From contig CAZHDY010000001.1 of the NCBI GenBank assembly GCA_964531025.1, forward strand, positions 434,001 to 498,000: a stretch of 64,000 nucleotides of DNA. The letters are read 5' to 3'. This document shows positions 60,525 through 64,000 of the stretch, one piece after another; the stretch's first letter is position 1, and the number at the start of each line of letters is the position of its first letter. A model generated the notes under the pieces. It had not been told where the DNA came from. It did not search any database and worked only from the letters and a program-made list of their open reading frames with translations. Both the position numbers and the translations under genes were made by a program. Origin of the DNA: CALMEC01 sp964531025 (GTDB lineage: Bacteria; Actinomycetota; Thermoleophilia; Miltoncostaeales; Miltoncostaeaceae).

Positions 60525-61783
60525 CGGTCCTCGCTTCGACGACGGATCTGGTGGGCCATGCGACTCTGAAGGCTGAAGAGCTCGATGAAGCCGGGGCTCG
60601 CGTTCTGGCTGAAGGTGGGGTCGGCGTCGAACGTGGCCATGTTCTTGTCGTACAGCGCGTTGGGAGAGGTCCGGGCGACCACCGTGGCGCTGCCCTTGTA
60701 GAGGCGGACGGTGACCTCGCCCTCCACGAGCCGGTTGGCCTCGGTCACGTAGGCGTCCAGATCGGCCTTGAGCGGCTCGTACCACAGTCCCTCGTAACAG
60801 AGGTCGGCCCAGGTGAGGTCCACCATCGCCTTGAAGCGGCTCTGGCGCCCCGTGAAGACGAGCTTCTCGAGCTCCTTGTGGGCCGGCAGGAGGACCTCGG
60901 CCGCGGGCACCTCGTAGATGTCGCGGACCTTGAGGCCGACGACGCGGTCCTCGACGTTGTCCATGATGCCGACGCCGTTCTCGCACGCCGCCTTCGCCAC
61001 GGTCTGGATCAGCTCGACAGTCCCCATCTCGGTCCCGTTCAGCGAGATCGGAAGTCCCTCACGGAAACCGATCACCAGGTCGGTCGCGGCGTCCGGCGCC
61101 TTCTGGGGCGGGGTGACCAGCTGGAAGACGTCGTCCGGGACGATGTTGGCCGGGTCCTCGATGACGCCTCCCTCACTGGAGCGTCCCCAGAGGTTGTCGT
61201 CCAGGGAGTACGGCCGCTCGACGGTGGATGCGACGGGAATGCCGTGCTCCTTGGCGTAGGCGATCTCCTCGTCGCGCCCCATCTGCCACTCGCGGATGGG
61301 CGCCACGACCTTGAGGTCGGGGGCCAGGGTGAGGACCGCGGACTCGATGCGGACCTGGTCGTTGCCCTTGCCGGTGCAGCCGTGCGCGATGGTGTCGGCA
61401 CCGTGCTCACGGGCCGCTTCGACGGCCAGCTTGGCGAGCAGGGGCCGTCCGAGAGCCGTGAACAGCGGGTAGGTGCCCTGGTAGCGGGCATTGGCGCGGA
61501 TGGACGGAGCGACGTAGTCGCGGACGAACTCGTCCTTGGCGTCGACCACCAGACTGGCCACGGCACCCAGGTCGAGAGCCTTCTGGCGGATGGCCTCGAA
61601 ATCGTCGGCGGGCTGTCCCAGGTCGATGCAGAGCGCCACGACCTCGGCCTGGTACTCGTCCTGCATCCACTTCAGCATGACCGAGGTGTCGAGCCCCCCC
61701 GAGTACAGCAGCACCGCGCGGTGAACCTCATGCGGTCGCGCAAGGTAGCGGGCGATGGTGGTGTCGGGCTGGGACTTGGCCAC
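60521..61783 (-). CDS. argG: Argininosuccinate synthase
   Basis: Joins citrulline and aspartate with ATP to argininosuccinate. 420 residues. ATP-loop AVLLYSGGLDTS (28-34 for SGGLDTS), then GRPLLAKLAVEAAREHGADTIAHGCTGKGNDQVR near 125-155, the PP-loop family signature. GTG at 61783 is chosen because AGAGGA lies 7 nt upstream; the longer frame would run into the leader. First gene of a three-gene unit with two unknown genes. Confidence 0.94.
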   Translation of the reverse strand: MAKSQPDTTIARYLARPHEVHRAVLLYSGGLDTSVMLKWMQDEYQAEVVALCIDLGQPADDFEAIRQKALDLGAVASLVVDAKDEFVRDYVAPSIRANARYQGTYPLFTALGRPLLAKLAVEAAREHGADTIAHGCTGKGNDQVRIESAVLTLAPDLKVVAPIREWQMGRDEEIAYAKEHGIPVASTVERPYSLDDNLWGRSSEGGVIEDPANIVPDDVFQLVTPPQKAPDAATDLVIGFREGLPISLNGTEMGTVELIQTVAKAACENGVGIMDNVEDRVVGLKVRDIYEVPAAEVLLPAHKELEKLVFTGRQSRFKAMVDLTWADLCYEGLWYEPLKADLDAYVTEANRLVEGEVTVRLYKGSATVVARTSPNALYDKNMATFDADPTFSQNASPGFIELFSLQSRMAHQIRRRSEDR

Positions 61784-61824
61784 GTGTGTCCTCTCTGTGG
61801 TCGCCGTGCGACCGATCCGGTCCG

Positions 61825-61842
61825 CGGACGTGAGCACGTCCG
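61825..61842 (-). promoter_or_regulatory. Hairpin in the argG leader
   Basis: CGGACGTG-AG-CACGTCCG, about 45 bp before the argG start; a possible operator or attenuator, but not a known ARG box. Confidence 0.3.
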
Positions 61843-61926
61843 TCCGAAGCGCTGTCGCAAACTGTTGGGTGCCGCCCGTAAGCGTCTCACATTCCGTTCC
61901 CGCAGAACCCGGAAATGCATCGGGAC

Positions 61927-61955
61927 TTGACCTGGACACCGTTTACGCCGATAAC
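61927..61955 (+). promoter_or_regulatory. Sigma-70 type promoter of the RsbW-like gene
   Basis: TTGACC, 17 nt, GATAAC, about 10 nt before the ATG at 61965. Confidence 0.5.
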
Positions 61956-61964
61956 TACCGTACG

Positions 61965-62423
61965 ATGAGTTATCGAGCCTCACAGGGAGCGGGTACTTTG
62001 GTTGCGCCGGGCGTGCCGTCGGTCATACTCGTTCCAGCCGAACTCCCCTCCATCAGCGTCGTGCGTACCGCGATCCGCCACGCACTGGACCGTTCTGGTT
62101 GGGATGACGAAAGTGCCGGCCAGGTCGTGCTCGCCGTGAGCGAGGCCACGGCCAACGCCATCGAGCACGGGTCACGACCCGGCGAGCTCGTTGAGGTCAT
62201 CTATCACGTCGACCCCGACAAGGCGCGGGTGCACATCCTCGACGAGGGACGCGATCCCACGTGGACGCCGCCCGAGACCCCCAGCCTTCCGGCCCACCAC
62301 AGCCACCGGGGCCGCGGTCTCTATCTCATCCACCACATGGCCGACCGGTTCGAGATCATCACCGACGGCCCGGGCACCGAGTTCATCCTTCTCTTCTCGC
62401 CCATCGACGCCCCCGACGCCTGA
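61965..62423 (+). CDS. RsbW/SpoIIAB-like anti-sigma serine kinase
   Basis: GHKL-type protein kinase that would bind and phosphorylate anti-sigma-factor antagonists. 152 residues: VVLAVSEATANAIEHG (N-box), VHILDEGRD (G1), HHSHRGRGLYLIHHMADRFEI (G2) and the strand TEFILLFSP. Start ATG 61965 follows the promoter closely; TTG at 61998 has GGGAG 8 nt upstream and gives 141 residues, so both are possible. No RsbV or sigma-B gene is adjacent. Between argG and argD by chance, it seems. Confidence 0.8.
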   Translation: MSYRASQGAGTLVAPGVPSVILVPAELPSISVVRTAIRHALDRSGWDDESAGQVVLAVSEATANAIEHGSRPGELVEVIYHVDPDKARVHILDEGRDPTWTPPETPSLPAHHSHRGRGLYLIHHMADRFEIITDGPGTEFILLFSPIDAPDA

Positions 62424-62497
62424 CCCGGTCCCGTCGTCCGCCAAGGGACGAGGCTCCGGCCGAGAGGCGTGCGCGCGACACCGTCCTCGCACCGCCG

Positions 62498-62518
62498 GAA
62501 TTGTCAGACCGACAATTC
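62498..62518 (-). terminator. Hairpin over the argD stop
   Basis: GAATTGTC-N5-GACAATTC; the argD stop codon is inside the hairpin. Confidence 0.4.
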
Positions 62519-63688
62519 TCCGAGCACCCGGGTGACAGCGGTCATGACACGGTCGACCTCGTCGTCGGTGATGACAAGGGGCGGAAGGAACCGGAGGGTC
62601 CGGTCGGACGTGTTGTTGACCACGATCCCCTCCGACAGGAGCCGTGAGACCGCGTCGGCGGCGACGGGTCCGTTCAGATCGAGACCGATCATGAGCCCGC
62701 GACCACGGACCTCGCGCGCGCGTCCGGAGCCCACCAGGTCCGCCAGGGCCGCACGGACCCTCGCTCCCTGAGCCCGTACGCGCTCCTGCAGTACGGGGTC
62801 GTCCAGGATCCGGGTGGCGGCCAGCCCGGCCGCACAGGCCAGCGAACCGCCGGCGAAGGTCGATCCGTGATCGCCCGCGTGGAACGTGTCCGCGTAGTCG
62901 GGAGTCGTGATGACCGCGCCGATCGGCACGCCGCCGCCAAGGCTCTTGGCGAGCGTCATCACGTCGGGCGTGACGTCCAGCTCCTGGTACGAGAAGAGCG
63001 GCCCGGTCCGTGACAGGCCGGTCTGGATCTCGTCGAACACGAGGAGCGCGCCGTGGCGATCCGCCAGATCGCGGGCGAGGCGGAGGAAGGAATCGTCCAG
63101 CGGATGCACGCCGCACTCGCCCTGGATGGTCTCGAGAATGACGGCCGCGGTACGGTCCCCGACGGCCTCTTCAAGAGCCTGCGCGTCGTTTCGCGGTACG
63201 TGCCGGACACCCGGCACGACCGGCCGGAACGGGTCCTGCTTCTCGGGCTGGCCCGTGAGCGAGAGCGCCCCGTAGGTGCGTCCGTGGAAGCCCTCGACGA
63301 TGGCGACGATCTCCGTGCGGCCCGTGCCACCGCGTCGGCGCGCCAGCTTCATGGCGGCCTCGTTGGCCTCGGCTCCCGAGTTGCAGAAGAAGACCTTCCC
63401 GCCGAGAGAGCGGTCGCGGATCCACTCGGCCAGCTCGATCTGCTGTTCCGTGTAGAACAGGTTCGACACGTTGACCAGCTCGGCGGCCTGCTTCGCCACG
63501 GCCTCGGCGACCGCGGGGTGCGCGTGCCCCACGTTCGCCATCGAGATGCCCGCGACGCAGTCGATGTACTCGCGCCCGTCCGCGTCGTACAGGCGCGCGC
63601 CCTCACCACGCACGAACTGCACCGGCTGGCGACGGTACGTGGGCATCAGCGCGGCCTCGGCGCGCATCACGAGCCGTTCGTCGATCAC
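62504..63688 (-). CDS. argD: Acetylornithine aminotransferase
   Basis: Transfers an amino group from glutamate to N-acetylglutamate semialdehyde. 394 residues, class III PLP aminotransferase. GIS-MANVGHAHPAV and NSGAEANEAAMKLAR near the start, the PLP Asp in LLVFDEIQTGLSRTG, and the PLP lysine in MTLAKSLGGGVP. GTG at 63688 overlaps the argB stop (GTGA), so it is coupled to argB. Confidence 0.94.
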   Translation of the reverse strand: MIDERLVMRAEAALMPTYRRQPVQFVRGEGARLYDADGREYIDCVAGISMANVGHAHPAVAEAVAKQAAELVNVSNLFYTEQQIELAEWIRDRSLGGKVFFCNSGAEANEAAMKLARRRGGTGRTEIVAIVEGFHGRTYGALSLTGQPEKQDPFRPVVPGVRHVPRNDAQALEEAVGDRTAAVILETIQGECGVHPLDDSFLRLARDLADRHGALLVFDEIQTGLSRTGPLFSYQELDVTPDVMTLAKSLGGGVPIGAVITTPDYADTFHAGDHGSTFAGGSLACAAGLAATRILDDPVLQERVRAQGARVRAALADLVGSGRAREVRGRGLMIGLDLNGPVAADAVSRLLSEGIVVNNTSDRTLRFLPPLVITDDEVDRVMTAVTRVLGELSV

Positions 63689-64000
63689 GCGGTGACCTTG
63701 GTTCCGACTCCCGCCTCGGTGAAGAGCTCCACCAGGATCGCGTGCGGCACGCGTCCGTCGATGATCTGCACCGCCTCCACTCCGCCCCGCAGGGCGTTGG
63801 TACAGGCCCGGAGCTTGGGGACCATGCCCTTGCTCACGTTGTCGCTCTCGAGCATGGCGTCGATGTCCGAGAGGTCGCACTCACTGATGAGGCTGCTCGG
63901 ATCGTCGATGTCGCCGTAGATGCCCTCGACGTCCGTGAGGAACAGGACGCGCTTGGCACCCAGCGCCGCCGCGAGCTCGCCGGCGACGGTGTCGGCGTTG
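63685..64000 (-). CDS. argB: N-acetylglutamate kinase, C-terminal part (5' end outside window)
   Basis: Phosphorylates N-acetylglutamate. Only the last ~105 residues are here: NADTVAGELAAALGAKR with the substrate-binding Asn-Ala-Asp, KRVLFLTDVEGIYGD, and the VSKGMVPKLRACTNAL nucleotide-binding helix, ending TEAGVGTKVTA. The start lies beyond the right edge. Confidence 0.93.
   Translation of the reverse strand, partial: NADTVAGELAAALGAKRVLFLTDVEGIYGDIDDPSSLISECDLSDIDAMLESDNVSKGMVPKLRACTNALRGGVEAVQIIDGRVPHAILVELFTEAGVGTKVTA

Noticed and set aside
60008..61930. 640-codon open frame on the plus strand
   Set aside because: Antisense to argG and the next gene; no domain, no ribosome binding site.
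61784..61964. ARG box for ArgR in the argG leader
   Set aside because: Only an 8-bp hairpin is there; no AT-rich 18-bp ARG-box palindrome could be found.
1..64000. CRISPR array, prophage or intact insertion sequence
   Set aside because: No regularly spaced repeats, no cas, phage structural or transposase genes were seen in either strand.

Overview
This 64 kb window comes from the chromosome of a high-GC bacterium, most likely an actinomycete (Actinomycetota) outside the well-studied Streptomyces/Mycobacterium groups. Pointers are the strongly GC-biased third codon positions, many GTG/TTG starts, many genes whose TANNNT -10 element lies only 6-9 nt before the start codon (leaderless mRNAs), Streptomyces-style 11-bp PHO-box repeats, a parS-like site, a PASTA-domain membrane protein, family-5 uracil-DNA glycosylase UdgB, and separate LigC ligase and LigD-type polymerase proteins. 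CcmF plus a cysteine-type CcmE, MutS2 and the gene mix would suit a deep-branching class such as Thermoleophilia. That placement is inference; no rRNA gene is present. There is no prophage, intact insertion sequence, CRISPR array or biosynthetic cluster: this is mostly core chromosome with a few odd accessory genes.

Layout. 1-7.2 kb: end of an MMPL exporter, then on the minus strand hom-lysA-thrB-glpX (aspartate-family amino acids plus fructose-1,6-bisphosphatase) and a His-rich cation diffusion facilitator. 7.4-14.3 kb: a membrane-anchored HExxH protein diverging from an ECF sigma factor/anti-sigma pair whose anti-sigma has an unusual SecD-P1-like outer domain, then ilvA, tal and udgB. 14.4-20.8 kb: two M23 peptidoglycan peptidases, a noncoding stretch with a pair of REP-like hairpins, cytochrome c maturation genes ccmE-ccmF-ccmI-like, and an AIM24 protein. 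20.8-27.7 kb: phosphohexomutase, mutS2, a two-gene ABC transporter, pyrophosphatase and tRNA-Pro.

27.8-33.3 kb is rich in DNA repair: LigC-type ligase, a small secreted protein, a LigD-type polymerase, a parS-like site, gltX and endonuclease IV, the last two diverging from overlapping -10 elements. 33.3-39.4 kb holds a sensory cluster (degenerate membrane sensor, OmpR regulator, large GAF/PAS kinase) followed by a cyclase gene broken by a frameshift. 39.6-46.3 kb: a methyltransferase, tRNA-Gly, a small hydrophobic protein, an MFS carrier, msrA, phoU and a divergent PhoR/PhoP-like pair with a PHO box between them. 46.3-58.6 kb: glycogen phosphorylase, M32 carboxypeptidase, a small HExxH protein, a PASTA pseudokinase, M29 aminopeptidase, a Cys-rich protein, dnaE and a small membrane protein. 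58.6-64 kb: a 198-bp MITE-like inverted repeat, an argG operon carrying two related unknown genes, an RsbW-like kinase, argD and the end of argB.

The most unusual items are the SecD-P1-like anti-sigma factor, the CxxxF CcmE, the PASTA pseudokinase, the shared leaderless promoter of gltX/nfo, the dispersed GTGCCTGGCAC hairpins and the MITE-like element. I did not find a clear-cut new multi-gene system.
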